Assembly (NCBI GenBank): GCA_017940415.1
Contig: JAGAYR010000008.1
Span: 1-47,846, forward strand
Length of the DNA stretch: 47,846 nucleotides
Reading direction: 5' to 3'
Origin: Lachnospiraceae bacterium
GTDB lineage: Bacteria; Bacillota; Clostridia; Lachnospirales; Lachnospiraceae
Shown here: positions 1-8,713 of the stretch, one piece after another
Position numbering within the stretch: the stretch's first letter is position 1
Layout of the letters: every line of letters begins with the position of its first letter
Position numbers and translations under genes: made by a program
Notes under the pieces: model-generated
The model's database searches: none
The model's input: the letters and a program-made list of their open reading frames with translations, nothing else
Told to the model about the DNA's origin: nothing

Positions 1-2
1 CC

Positions 3-33
3 GATGACAAAACAGAAGCGCCCCCGCTGTCAT
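3..33. repeat. Half copy of a REP-like inverted repeat
   Basis: This stretch reads GATGACAAAACAGAAGCG followed by CCCCCGCTGTCAT. It matches the right arm of the full inverted repeat at 32787-32853 with about four differences. The left arm would lie before the window start. Both copies sit directly 3' of the last permease gene of a sugar ABC operon. The GTGACA...GGGGACG...TGTCAT pattern resembles hairpin repeats scattered through clostridial genomes (family knowledge). That it is half of a full hairpin is inferred. Confidence 0.6.
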
Positions 34-54
34 ATAAACCATTGTCACTTGCGT

Positions 55-1089
55 TTATTTCTTGCTCTTGTTTCTTTTATTCAGAACAACGCTCTGAAGG
101 AGGATGAAGAAACAAAGCATTCCGCCTGTTGTGATACTCTGCCACCAGGGATCGTTAAGTCCGCTGGAGACAACTATCTTCTTGATGGTGGTAAGTGTCA
201 TGGTTCCGAAAAGAGTACCGATAATATTACCTACACCGCCCGTAAGAAGTGTTCCGCCGATGATGGATGATGCGATGGCATTCATTTCCATTCCTGCGGC
301 GTTTGTTGCATTACCTGCTCCGGTGTGCATCATAAACACGTAACCTGAAATTCCGCTGAGGAGTCCGCTGATCACGTAACTTAAGAAGCGGGTTCTTTTT
401 ACGTTGATACCGAGCATAAGTGCGCTCTGCTGGTTTCCGCCGATGGCATAGAAGTTACGGCCGAGACGGACATACTTGAGAAGTACGAATATAACCGCTA
501 CACAAAGCAGTGCGACTACGACCCCCAGTTCCATTCTTGCCGGAACAAAATTTCCGTTCTTTGCCGTATATCCCAAAGCATCTATTTCAATCTTGATTGC
601 CCTGAGCGCCGCAAATCCTTCATGTTCTACTTTCTGAGGATTTACGGAAAGTATGGTGGTCATGCCTCTTGCAAAGAACATTCCCGCAAGGGTTACGATG
701 AAGGGCTGGATCTCCAGATAGCTGATAAGGAAGCCGTGTACAACTCCGAATGCAAGTCCTATACCAAGGGCTAAGAGGATGGAGCCGAAAATGCTTCCGC
801 CCTTATTCAGATACAGTACGCATGCCATTACAACAAGTGATGTTACCGCACCGACACTAATGTCAATTCCGGCACCGATCATTACGATGGTAAGTCCGCA
901 GGATACAATGATAAGTGAAGCATTATCATTGAGCATGTCGAAAACCTGCTGGGGATGTAAGAAGCCACCCTTCAAAAATCCCATTGCCATGAGGTACATC
1001 ACCACAAAGATCACTATGGTGATGCCCATGAGAAGCTGAGCATCTGTAAGCGGTTCACGTTTTAAAGTCTTATTGTTCTTCATGATCAT
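55..1089 (-). CDS. yjfF: Sugar ABC transporter permease, YjfF-like
   Basis: Inner-membrane permease of a ribose/galactofuranose-type ABC importer (BPD_transp_2 family), 344 residues with about eight to ten hydrophobic segments. It carries the family signature around GAGIDISVGAVTSL (residues 72-85) and a YjfF-like C-terminal half with AIASSIIGGTLLTGGVGN followed by a DPWW stretch. It is the last gene of the operon. Its ATG overlaps the TGA of the upstream permease gene (ATGA), with AAGGAG just before it; an in-frame ATG two codons later is also possible. Two different permeases (this and the next gene) form the channel, as in E. coli YtfT/YjfF. The substrate is likely a furanose or related sugar by homology only. 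Confidence 0.88.
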   Translation of the reverse strand: MIMKNNKTLKREPLTDAQLLMGITIVIFVVMYLMAMGFLKGGFLHPQQVFDMLNDNASLIIVSCGLTIVMIGAGIDISVGAVTSLVVMACVLYLNKGGSIFGSILLALGIGLAFGVVHGFLISYLEIQPFIVTLAGMFFARGMTTILSVNPQKVEHEGFAALRAIKIEIDALGYTAKNGNFVPARMELGVVVALLCVAVIFVLLKYVRLGRNFYAIGGNQQSALMLGINVKRTRFLSYVISGLLSGISGYVFMMHTGAGNATNAAGMEMNAIASSIIGGTLLTGGVGNIIGTLFGTMTLTTIKKIVVSSGLNDPWWQSITTGGMLCFFILLQSVVLNKRNKSKK

Positions 1090-2165
1090 GCCGCTCCTTT
1101 CACTGCTTTACCGGATCTGTTTTCAAGAAACTTCGACATGAACTTTCCGAATTTCTGTTTTACAACAGGCGAGCCTATTACAACGAGCAGAATGATGACT
1201 ATCGCTTTATAAGCCTTAACGTCTGTTGATGAAACCTTCATTGCATAGAGAGTGATGGTAAGCGTCTGGATAACGTAAGCTCCGATGATACTTCCGCCTA
1301 TCTTGAACTTACCGCCGCCGAGATTGTTTCCTCCGATGGCTACCGCAAGAATGGTATCCATTTCAACATCAAGGAGAAGTGTCTCGTGATTGATAAGTCC
1401 CAGACGGCTTACGCCTATGCTGCCCGCAACGGCCACGCATACACCCAGGATGATGAATGATAAGAGCTTGATGAATGTTGAGTTTATTCCGTTTAATCTT
1501 GCTGCGCTTCCGTTTATTCCTACGGACTGGGTAAAGAGTTCAAGGGAAGTGAATTTGAAGAGCAGTTTGAAAACTATGGCCATTGCTATGACTATCAGAA
1601 CCGGCGTTGGAACGGGTATGCCGGGAATGAAGCTTCCGATGGCATTTATAACGGGACTGCTTACGGTGGGTGTTGCACCGCCGTTGATCCAATATGCTAT
1701 GGATCTTCCGCAGGTGTATAAGATCAGCGTCGCGATCATAGGCTGTATATTGAATATCGCAACCAGTGTTCCGTTGAAAGAACCGAAGATCATTGCAACG
1801 ATACATGCACAGATAAATGCAAGAAGTACTTTTCCTCCGCTTATCTGGGGAGACGACTTAAGTACTTTTACAAATACGCTTCCCGCGATTGCTGCCGCAG
1901 CACCTACGCTTATGTCCTGTCCGCCGCAGGCCGCGGTAACAAGAGTCATTCCCATTGCAAGGATTGCAAGTTCGCTGGCACCGTTGATGATACTGATGAG
2001 GTTACCTGCAAGAACTATGTTTCCGTCGTTGTTGTGAGATATTCCCACACTGAAGAAAGACGGATCTCTTATAAGATTGAATATTACCAGCAGTACTATC
2101 GCTATCACAGGTATGGTGAGCTGGCCGAGACCACCGCTTAAAAATTTCTTTTTAGTTTTCGCCAT
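1086..2165 (-). CDS. ytfT: Sugar ABC transporter permease, YtfT-like
   Basis: Second inner-membrane permease of the importer, 359 residues from the chosen start. It has many hydrophobic helices and the family motif AACGGQDISVGAAAAIAG, where YtfT-type permeases have GGIDLSVGA. A C-terminal stretch MDTILAVAIGGNNLGGG matches the YtfT pattern. A longer frame opens at 2186, but the ATG at 2165 is preceded by GGGAGGTGA at good spacing, so 2165 is preferred. It overlaps the end of the ATPase gene by 14 bases, which points to translational coupling. Its predicted role is to form the channel with the YjfF-like protein. Confidence 0.87.
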   Translation of the reverse strand: MAKTKKKFLSGGLGQLTIPVIAIVLLVIFNLIRDPSFFSVGISHNNDGNIVLAGNLISIINGASELAILAMGMTLVTAACGGQDISVGAAAAIAGSVFVKVLKSSPQISGGKVLLAFICACIVAMIFGSFNGTLVAIFNIQPMIATLILYTCGRSIAYWINGGATPTVSSPVINAIGSFIPGIPVPTPVLIVIAMAIVFKLLFKFTSLELFTQSVGINGSAARLNGINSTFIKLLSFIILGVCVAVAGSIGVSRLGLINHETLLLDVEMDTILAVAIGGNNLGGGKFKIGGSIIGAYVIQTLTITLYAMKVSSTDVKAYKAIVIILLVVIGSPVVKQKFGKFMSKFLENRSGKAVKGAA

Positions 2166-3666
2166 CTTTAGTCTCACCTCCCGCAATGGTCTTCATAACC
2201 TGTGTCTGATTCAGGTCTGCGCCTTTGAGTTCACCTACGATATGTCTGTCACGCATTACGATAAGTCTGCTGCAGGTTCTGAGCATCTCTTCTACTTCGG
2301 ATGAAATGAATGTTACGCTCACACCGTCTTCCGCAAGTTTAAGTACAAGCTTCTGAATCTCAAGTTTGGTTCCTACATCGATACCTCTTGTTGGCTCATC
2401 GAGTATGAGATAATCGGGATGAGTAAGAAGCCATCTTGCAAGGATTACCTTCTGCTGGTTACCGCCGCTGAGGGATCCTACGGGAGTTTCACGACTTGCG
2501 GTCTTGATGTTGAGCACCTTGATATATTCATCCGCAAATGCTTCCTGTTCGCTTCTGCTGATGGGCTTGAACAATCCGTTCATTACCTGAAGCGCCAGAA
2601 TGATATTTTCTCTTACGCTGAGTTCGGCGATGATGCCGTCACGTTTTCTGTCTTCCGCAAGATATCCTATACCGTTCTTCATTGCATCGATGGGACGGGT
2701 TATCTTAACCGGTTTTCCTTTTATCCGTACGTTTCCACCGGTGACTTTATCCGCACCGAATATGGCCCTTACGCTTTCACTTCTTCCGGAGCCCAGGAGT
2801 CCGGTAAATCCGTTGACCTCTCCCTTTCTGATGGAGAAATCAAAAGGCATAGCATCCGAGCTTGAAAGTCCGCTTGCTTCGTAGAAAACTTCCTGCTGCT
2901 TAACTTCTTTTTCCTCGGTCTCACCAAGATTGTTTAACTCATCGAGATCCTTACCGATCATCTTGGCAACAAGTTCAACCTGAGGAAGATCTTCAGTTAA
3001 GTATTCGCCAACAAGCTCACCGTTTCGAAGTACAGTGATTCGGTCGCTTACTTCGTAAACCTGTTCAAGGAAATGAGTAACGAATATGATTCCTACGCCC
3101 TGAGCTTTGAGATCTCTCATAAGCTTAAAGAGCATGTTAACTTCTTTGTCATCAAGAGATGAAGTGGGCTCATCGAGTATAAGAACCTTACACTTCATAT
3201 CAACGGCACGCGCTATCGCAACCATCTGCTGAACAGCAAGGGAACAGTCACCAAGCTGCTGCGTGCTTCTTGCGGGAATACCGAGTTCATTAAGGATCTC
3301 GTCCGCTCTCTTTTCATAGGTTTTATGTTTAATCCATGCTCCGTCTTCTCTTCCGATGAACATGTTCTCGGCTACTGTGAGATTGGGGCACAGAGTGATT
3401 TCCTGATAAACTGTACTGATTCCGTTATTTTGTGCATCCTGCGGAGAGTGGATGGAGATGCTCTCACCTTCCACGGTTATCTGTCCGCCGTCCATTTGAT
3501 AAACACCGGTAAGAACCTTGATAAGGGTTGATTTGCCGGCACCGTTTTCCCCCATAAGTGCATGGATCTCACCTTTTCTCAAAGTGAAATCCACGCCGTT
3601 AAGTGCGAGTACCCCGGGAAATCTTTTCTCGATATGACGCATCTGCAGCAAAACTTCGTTCTGCAT
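2152..3666 (-). CDS. ytfR: Sugar ABC transporter ATP-binding protein, YtfR-like
   Basis: Cytoplasmic ATPase of a carbohydrate (CUT2-type) importer, 504 residues with two fused nucleotide-binding domains. Domain 1 has Walker A GENGAGKST at residues 39-47 and Walker B VLILDEPTSSLD. Its signature loop reads LAVQQM in place of LSGGQ, usual for this family. Domain 2 has a degenerate Walker A (GLLGSGRSES, without GKS/T) but a good LSGGNQQK signature and LILDEPTRGID. Such asymmetric sites are typical of RbsA/MglA/YtfR proteins. The start is supported by GGAGGAAAAGAT before ATG. It follows the binding-protein gene after a hairpin and overlaps the first permease. Confidence 0.92.
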   Translation of the reverse strand: MQNEVLLQMRHIEKRFPGVLALNGVDFTLRKGEIHALMGENGAGKSTLIKVLTGVYQMDGGQITVEGESISIHSPQDAQNNGISTVYQEITLCPNLTVAENMFIGREDGAWIKHKTYEKRADEILNELGIPARSTQQLGDCSLAVQQMVAIARAVDMKCKVLILDEPTSSLDDKEVNMLFKLMRDLKAQGVGIIFVTHFLEQVYEVSDRITVLRNGELVGEYLTEDLPQVELVAKMIGKDLDELNNLGETEEKEVKQQEVFYEASGLSSSDAMPFDFSIRKGEVNGFTGLLGSGRSESVRAIFGADKVTGGNVRIKGKPVKITRPIDAMKNGIGYLAEDRKRDGIIAELSVRENIILALQVMNGLFKPISRSEQEAFADEYIKVLNIKTASRETPVGSLSGGNQQKVILARWLLTHPDYLILDEPTRGIDVGTKLEIQKLVLKLAEDGVSVTFISSEVEEMLRTCSRLIVMRDRHIVGELKGADLNQTQVMKTIAGGETKDGEN

Positions 3667-3680
3667 ATCTTTTCCTCCTA

Positions 3681-3723
3681 AAAAGCAGCGCAGCCATTAC
3701 TGTTTTCTACAGCACAGCTGCGC
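3681..3723 (-). terminator. Intra-operon hairpin between binding protein and ATPase genes
   Basis: On the minus strand GCGCAGC and GCTGCGC (outer arms 3717-3723 and 3688-3694) enclose an inner CTGT/ACAG pair. They are followed by TGCTTTTTA, then by the ribosome binding site of the ATPase gene. The position between the binding-protein gene and the rest of the operon suggests a partial terminator or 3'-end stabiliser that gives excess binding protein. The function is inferred. Confidence 0.55.
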
Positions 3724-3743
3724 CACCTTATCAGATCATGAAA

Positions 3744-4763
3744 TTATTCGCCAAGGCCGTAAGTGTCGATATCAGCCTGGGTAATGGTAGTTGCATCAAA
3801 TCCCTTCTCTTCGTTGATGATGATCTTGGAGTCGATGGTTCTCTTACCCTGAATGATGTCGCTGATGATCTGTGCCTGGAAAGGAGAACACTGACCGTCA
3901 TAGTTCCAGCTTCCTGCAAGGAGCTCTCTGAGCGCCCAGCTGTTGCAGTCAAATCCCATAACGATAACTTTGCCGTTTACGCCGTGGGTGATACCTGCTT
4001 CGTCAAGTGCTGCTACAGCACCCTTTGCCATTCCGTCATTCTCTGCATAGATTACGTTGAAGTCTTCGCCGCTGTTGATAACGGACTCAACGATCTTCTT
4101 AGCTTCTGCCTCGTCCCAGGTAGCGGTCTGCTGAACAACGAGGTTCATGGTTCCTGCCTGGAACTGTGCATCAAGAGCACCGGTACGTCCGATCTGAGCG
4201 TCGGAACCCATAGCACCCTGGATATGTACTACGTTGTAAGTATCAAGCTTCTGGTCAAGGAGCCACTGAACTGCGGTCTCGCCTTCCTTAGCCATGTCGG
4301 ATACAACTGCTGCCTCATAAAGGCTCTCGTCAACATCGATCATACGGTCGAAAAGGAAAACTTTGATTCCGGCTTCCTGAGCCTTGGTAAGAACTTCGTC
4401 CCAGCCTGTGGTCTCAGCTGCGGAAATAAGGAGATAGTCAACGCCTTCGGTGATGAAGCCCTGAGCTGCCTGAAGCTGCTCGTCATTCTTTAAGCTGTAG
4501 AATGTCTTAAGCTCATATCCGTTAGCCTCAGAGAAAACAGCTTCCATATCGTTAACGTTAGCTTCACGATAACCTGACTCTGAAGGGGGATTGTTAACAA
4601 CACCTACTTTGATCAGCTCGCCTGATGAGCTTGCTGCAGTTCCTGCGTTGCCTGAAGATCCGGAATTTCCCGAACTTCCTGAGCCGCCTGATGAGCCGCA
4701 TGCGGTAAGTACAAGCGATAAAGCAAGTACACCGGCCATAGCCATTGCTTTAAACCTTTTCAT
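3744..4763 (-). CDS. Sugar-binding lipoprotein of the ABC importer
   Basis: Extracellular solute-binding protein (Periplasmic_binding_4 type), 339 residues. Residues 1-22 form a lipoprotein signal ending in the lipobox LTAC, followed by a Ser/Gly-rich linker (GSSGGSGSSG). The mature part resembles YtfQ-type proteins, with SESGYREANVNDM near the N-terminus, then LFDRMID and NDGMAKGA. It would hand sugar to the YtfT/YjfF channel. GGAGG stands 9 bases before the ATG. Upstream are a kinase/regulator pair and a second binding protein. That second protein is closer to E. coli YtfQ, so this one is left without a symbol. The substrate is unknown; a furanose sugar is one guess. Confidence 0.88.
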   Translation of the reverse strand: MKRFKAMAMAGVLALSLVLTACGSSGGSGSSGNSGSSGNAGTAASSSGELIKVGVVNNPPSESGYREANVNDMEAVFSEANGYELKTFYSLKNDEQLQAAQGFITEGVDYLLISAAETTGWDEVLTKAQEAGIKVFLFDRMIDVDESLYEAAVVSDMAKEGETAVQWLLDQKLDTYNVVHIQGAMGSDAQIGRTGALDAQFQAGTMNLVVQQTATWDEAEAKKIVESVINSGEDFNVIYAENDGMAKGAVAALDEAGITHGVNGKVIVMGFDCNSWALRELLAGSWNYDGQCSPFQAQIISDIIQGKRTIDSKIIINEEKGFDATTITQADIDTYGLGE

Positions 4764-4818
4764 AATGCATTTCCTCCATTTCTCCGCCCTATCGCGGTAT
4801 GACTTTACGATAGATTAC

Positions 4819-4860
4819 TTTATAGGCGGAGTAAATCGAGGTTCATTTTGAATAGGTTCA
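4819..4860 (-). promoter_or_regulatory. Candidate promoter and response-regulator site of the first ABC operon
   Basis: On the minus strand two TGAACCT direct repeats (rc of 4854-4860 and 4839-4845) are spaced 15 bases apart. They precede a -10-like TATAAA (rc of 4819-4824), and the proximal repeat occupies the -35 position. That layout is common for promoters activated by AraC-type regulators. The 145-base gap between the regulator gene and the binding-protein gene has room for this control. The -10 is not strong and no repeat consensus is known to me, so this is tentative. Confidence 0.35.
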
Positions 4861-4908
4861 AAATAATTCCGGATTTTTTAAAAACGGTGGATTTTAATTT
4901 TATGAAGG

Positions 4909-6156
4909 TTAATTTTGATACTGCGAACGGTATTCGGAAGGAGTCATACCGACGTTCTTTTTGAAAATATAACTGAAATAGTGAGAGTCGTTGTATCCTG
5001 ATTCTCTCGCTATCTGAGAACTCTTGATATTTGTGGTCTTAAGCATTTCCCTGGCTTTGTTAAGTCTGAGATAAATAAGATATTCGGTAAATGTCTGTCC
5101 CGTCTGCTGTGAGAAAACGGTGGAGAATCTGCTGTTACTCATACCTACAGCTTTGGCAACATCCTGAAGCATAAGATTGGGATCAGTAAAGTGCTGGGAC
5201 ATATAAAGCTTTGCTTCACTGATAACTTCGGGTGTTCCCGATTCTTCCGATACATCTCCCATTTCTCTTGTTCCGAGAATGGTAGCTTTCTCCTCCGCGC
5301 GATCTACAAGTATATGTCTGATGTGGCGTGCACTCTTGAAGCTCTTAAGAATATCTTCGGGATTATCTACGATCTCTCCGATTCCGACACGAATGTCAGA
5401 ACTTCCCGCACGTTCCAGTTCTCTTACAAGTGATGCGGCAAAAGCATAAGCTCTTTCCTCAGCATCTTCCGCAGTGTCTCCCATAACAAGAAGCACGGAT
5501 CCTGTTCTGCTGGATGTTGCATGCATTACACCTCCGCTTCCTTCCGCAAGGTCAAAAGCTATTGCCTGTCCTTCACTTACGGGCTGATAGGCTGCGTCGA
5601 CTACGGCATAAAAGGGAGCGATAATATTGCATCCCATTGAATGAAGATGCTTGAGTACGCTGTGTGAATCTTCGGCAGCCGCCTCCTCCGAATAAAGAGA
5701 TGCGATAAGTTTTGCTTTTACGAGCTGCTCGTCACTTCCGATACGTGATCTTAAACTTGCAGCATGCTCGATTGCTTTCCTTTCATCGGAAAGCTGCTTG
5801 CTTACTTTATCGAGAACCTCTCGCAGGTTCTCCGAATTGATGGGCTTTACCAGATATTCACGGACGCCAAGCTGTATGCACTGACGTGCATATTCGAATT
5901 CATCGTATCCGCTGAGTACGATGATTCCGATCCATGGCATCTGCGTACGAAGAATACGGCACAGCTCTATGCCGTCCATAAAAGGCATCTTTATATCGGT
6001 TATGACTATGTCGGGATTGGTGTCACGGATCATGGGAAGAGCCATCTCTCCGTCGGGAGCTTCACCCACAAGAGTATAGGGAGTCTCATCCCAGGGAAAG
6101 GATTCTCTTATTCCTTCTCTGACAACAATCTCATCATCAGCCAGAAATACTTTCAT
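4909..6156 (-). CDS. AraC-type response regulator (YesN-like)
   Basis: Cytoplasmic response regulator, 415 residues. The N-terminal receiver domain starts MKVFLADDE, with the phosphoacceptor Asp in DIVITDIKMP and the conserved Lys in YLVKPI. A long middle region follows. The C-terminal AraC double helix-turn-helix (about the last 100 residues) contains DVAKAVGMSNSRFSTVF and SGYNDSHYFSYIFKK. The frame stays open to 6219, but GAGGAGATATTCGAAG before the ATG at 6156 sets the start. It overlaps the kinase gene by 20 bases. By its place it should activate the ABC genes directly downstream when phosphorylated. Confidence 0.9.
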   Translation of the reverse strand: MKVFLADDEIVVREGIRESFPWDETPYTLVGEAPDGEMALPMIRDTNPDIVITDIKMPFMDGIELCRILRTQMPWIGIIVLSGYDEFEYARQCIQLGVREYLVKPINSENLREVLDKVSKQLSDERKAIEHAASLRSRIGSDEQLVKAKLIASLYSEEAAAEDSHSVLKHLHSMGCNIIAPFYAVVDAAYQPVSEGQAIAFDLAEGSGGVMHATSSRTGSVLLVMGDTAEDAEERAYAFAASLVRELERAGSSDIRVGIGEIVDNPEDILKSFKSARHIRHILVDRAEEKATILGTREMGDVSEESGTPEVISEAKLYMSQHFTDPNLMLQDVAKAVGMSNSRFSTVFSQQTGQTFTEYLIYLRLNKAREMLKTTNIKSSQIARESGYNDSHYFSYIFKKNVGMTPSEYRSQYQN

Positions 6157-7603
6157 CTTCGAATATCTCCTCTCGCACCTTGCACGGTACAGTAAAAGAA
6201 ACCTCCGTGCCTTCCGCATTACTTTCGATCTTAAGTCCGGATTCCTGATTATAGTACAGACGTATTCTCAGGTTGACGTTAACCAGCCCGAAACCGCCTC
6301 CGCCTTCGCTGACGGCAGGCTGTCCTTCTTTCATTCTTTCATTCAGATCGCTCAACTGCTCGGGAGTCATTCCGAGGCCTGTGTCTCTTACGCTGAATCT
6401 CAGCATTCCGTCTTCAAGCTTACCCGTAACCTTGATGGTTCCGCCTCCGCGCTTTATCTTGATTCCGTGATAGATGGCATTTTCGACAAGAGGCTGAAGG
6501 AGAAGTTTAAGGATATAGAACTCTCCTATTTCATCCGGAATGTCAATCTCGTATCTGAGTATGTCGCGGTATCTGGTCTGCTGTATCTTTAAGTATCCTT
6601 CGATGTGCTTCTTCTCCTGAGAGATGGGAATCCAGTCGGCACCCGAAGACAAACTTATCCTGAAGAAATCGCTGAGAGCGCTGGTAAGCTGAATGACTTC
6701 TTCTCCGTCACCTGCCTCCGCTTTCCATACGATGGCATCCAATGTGTTATAGAGAAAATGGGGATTAATCTGAGCCTGAAGAGTCCTGAGCTCCGCTTTT
6801 CTGAGATTCTTGGCATCCTGCGTACTTTTTTCCATCATGGACTTAAGCCTGTCCGCCATGGTATTAACCTGGGCTGTGAGATTTCTGAGCTCGGTTACAT
6901 CCGTATCCGCAATTCTTGCATCAAGGGATCCTTCAGCAATCTTGGCAGCAACTTCCTCCAGTCTTTCGATGGGCTCTCTTACGGATTTCTCCGTTGCCAT
7001 AACCGCTCTGTTTCTTACCCACAGGGACATAACGACTACAAGGGCCTCCATGATCGCTGTGATTATGATACCAAGCATAAGTGATTCACTCATCTTGGCT
7101 GTTGATGTGATCTCCTGGGCAATGTAATCATTCAGCATGCTGTCTACAAGAGAAGCAACATCTCTTACTTCCGTAAGTATTGCTTCACTTTCGATAACGG
7201 GAACATCGTTTTCCATATTGTCGCGGATCATGTCCACGTAGTTCTGCAGAGTCTGCATGGTACGGGATGCGACTATAAGGGAGAGACGGTTTTCCGAACC
7301 CGTCTGCTCGGTTATTGCCTCTATGGTCTCATTGATATCTCTGATCTTACCGTAGATATTGCTTTCGGGGATTGTTTCCCTTCCGCTTACGATATTCCAT
7401 GCACTTAAGGGAATCTCTTCTGCGACAACTGTTTTAAGACTGGTGATTGTTTCCATTCGAACGATGGAATTGTGATATTTATACGCATAGACAAGCATCA
7501 GAACCAGGCTCATTATGATGGGAATAACCAGCATAAATACGAGCTTGTGGCTCAGGTCGCTTATTCGTCCGAGTATGCTCTTTTCCTTCTTGATCTTCTC
7601 CAT
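6137..7603 (-). CDS. Sensor histidine kinase, YesM/LytS type
   Basis: Membrane histidine kinase, 488 residues. It has a transmembrane helix at about 19-41, an extracytoplasmic region of about 130 residues, a second helix at about 173-195, and a HAMP-like segment. The His_kinase domain has phosphoacceptor motif QAQINPHFLYNTLDA. The ATPase domain shows LLQPLVENAIYHG (N box), DTGLGM (G1) and GGGFGLVNV (G2). It lies six bases after the stop of the second binding lipoprotein and overlaps the response regulator. The three probably form one signalling unit, with the lipoprotein presenting the sugar to the outside domain (inferred). Confidence 0.9.
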   Translation of the reverse strand: MEKIKKEKSILGRISDLSHKLVFMLVIPIIMSLVLMLVYAYKYHNSIVRMETITSLKTVVAEEIPLSAWNIVSGRETIPESNIYGKIRDINETIEAITEQTGSENRLSLIVASRTMQTLQNYVDMIRDNMENDVPVIESEAILTEVRDVASLVDSMLNDYIAQEITSTAKMSESLMLGIIITAIMEALVVVMSLWVRNRAVMATEKSVREPIERLEEVAAKIAEGSLDARIADTDVTELRNLTAQVNTMADRLKSMMEKSTQDAKNLRKAELRTLQAQINPHFLYNTLDAIVWKAEAGDGEEVIQLTSALSDFFRISLSSGADWIPISQEKKHIEGYLKIQQTRYRDILRYEIDIPDEIGEFYILKLLLQPLVENAIYHGIKIKRGGGTIKVTGKLEDGMLRFSVRDTGLGMTPEQLSDLNERMKEGQPAVSEGGGGFGLVNVNLRIRLYYNQESGLKIESNAEGTEVSFTVPCKVREEIFEDESISG

Positions 7604-7609
7604 CCGTTT

Positions 7610-8587
7610 TTAATATCCTCTGGGTCCGATGGTCGATACATCCATTTCATCGCTGAATACCTGCTCCGTGGGATGAATCACCGCATCAACAGGCTCGCCT
7701 TCTTTGAGCTTAAGTGCGGTTTCCATGAGTTCGCTTCCAAGATTGGGCGTACACTCAACCACGCAATTGATCTTGCCTTCTTTAAGAACATCAATTGCTT
7801 CCTGCCCGCCGTCGATGGAGATTATGATAATGTCACGGCCGGGGATCATATCTGTTTTTTCGATTTCTGGAAGAGCTCCCAGAGTCATCTCGTCGTTATG
7901 ACTGTAAACGACATCAATGTCATCTCCGTAAGTCTCCAGAAGATACCTCATGCACTCTGCACCGCGGCTCTTAAGGAAATCCCCGTCGATGCTCTCAAGT
8001 ATATGCATGCGTTCGTCGTCTGCTATAGTGTCGGCAAATCCTGCCTGACGTTGCAGCATGGGAGTTGAATTTTCGGTGCCTGTTATCTCTACGATATTTA
8101 CATGGTCAAGTCCGAGAGAGTCTGCTTTGCGGATCAGATACTCCGCAGCCATTACGCCCTCGTTATAAAAGTCCGCACCGATAAGACAGGCGGTAAGGTC
8201 TTCTTTTTCGGTCTCGATGGTTCTGTCCACCAAAACAACGGGGATTCCCGCTTCTTTGGCTTCCATGAGCACATTGTCCCATCCGTCTTCAACGATGGGA
8301 GAAAAAGCAATGACATCCACCTTATATGCGATGAATCTTCTGATGGCTGCTATCTGGTTCTCCTGGCTCTGATTGGCATTCTCGAACATGAGACTTACGC
8401 CGTACTGCGCAGCGGAATTTTCAATATCCTTGGTATTTCCTATTCTCCATGCACTCTCGGACCCCACCTGACTGAAGCCGAGAAGCAGCTCCGGATCATT
8501 AGCCTCTTCGGCAGCCTTCGTACACCCCGTAAGGAGAACTGCTGCCACTAATAACGCAAACAGCCTTAGACGTTTTACTATGTACAT
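7610..8587 (-). CDS. ytfQ: YtfQ-like sugar-binding lipoprotein, probable sensor partner
   Basis: Extracellular binding protein, about 325 residues, with a lipoprotein signal ending LLTGC. The mature chain follows the E. coli YtfQ pattern closely: LGFSQVGSESAWR at the start, VDRTIE, YSHNDEMTLGA, ISIDGGQEAIDVL, VECTPNLGS, and a final RGY. Yet the gene is not next to transport genes. It opens the operon and is followed after six bases by the kinase. This suggests ligand sensing together with the kinase, as known for XylFII-LytS in clostridia, rather than uptake. The start may be the ATG at 8593 or the one at 8587; AGGGG is better spaced for 8587. Confidence 0.82.
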   Translation of the reverse strand: MYIVKRLRLFALLVAAVLLTGCTKAAEEANDPELLLGFSQVGSESAWRIGNTKDIENSAAQYGVSLMFENANQSQENQIAAIRRFIAYKVDVIAFSPIVEDGWDNVLMEAKEAGIPVVLVDRTIETEKEDLTACLIGADFYNEGVMAAEYLIRKADSLGLDHVNIVEITGTENSTPMLQRQAGFADTIADDERMHILESIDGDFLKSRGAECMRYLLETYGDDIDVVYSHNDEMTLGALPEIEKTDMIPGRDIIIISIDGGQEAIDVLKEGKINCVVECTPNLGSELMETALKLKEGEPVDAVIHPTEQVFSDEMDVSTIGPRGY

Positions 8588-8615
8588 TTTCATACCCCTG
8601 TATATACCCCGTACA

Positions 8616-8633
8616 TTTTCGAAAACTCGAAAA
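8616..8633. promoter_or_regulatory. Inverted repeat upstream of the ytfQ-like gene
   Basis: TTTTCGA (8616-8622) and TCGAAAA (8627-8633) form a perfect 7-base inverted repeat with a 4-base gap, about 30 bases upstream of the start codon of the sensor operon. It could be an operator, but no protein is known to bind it and it may be chance in AT-rich DNA. Confidence 0.25.
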
Positions 8634-8636
8634 TAT

Positions 8637-8675
8637 AAAAACCAAGAATAAGTTTAACACATATCCTTGGTTTTT
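8637..8675 (-). terminator. Terminator after the acidic lipoprotein gene
   Basis: AAAAACCAAG at 8637-8646 pairs perfectly with CTTGGTTTTT at 8666-8675. The 3' arm itself provides the T run on either strand, so it can work in both directions. It separates the end of the envelope cluster from the start of the ytfQ-like operon. Confidence 0.7.
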
Positions 8676-8713
8676 ATCTGTCAATTATTTAATTAAATTA
8701 TCGAAAGCCTGTA

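Noticed and set aside
3603-4493. Plus-strand open frame of 296 codons
   Set aside because: Antisense shadow of the ATPase and binding-protein genes, no ribosome site and no family resemblance.
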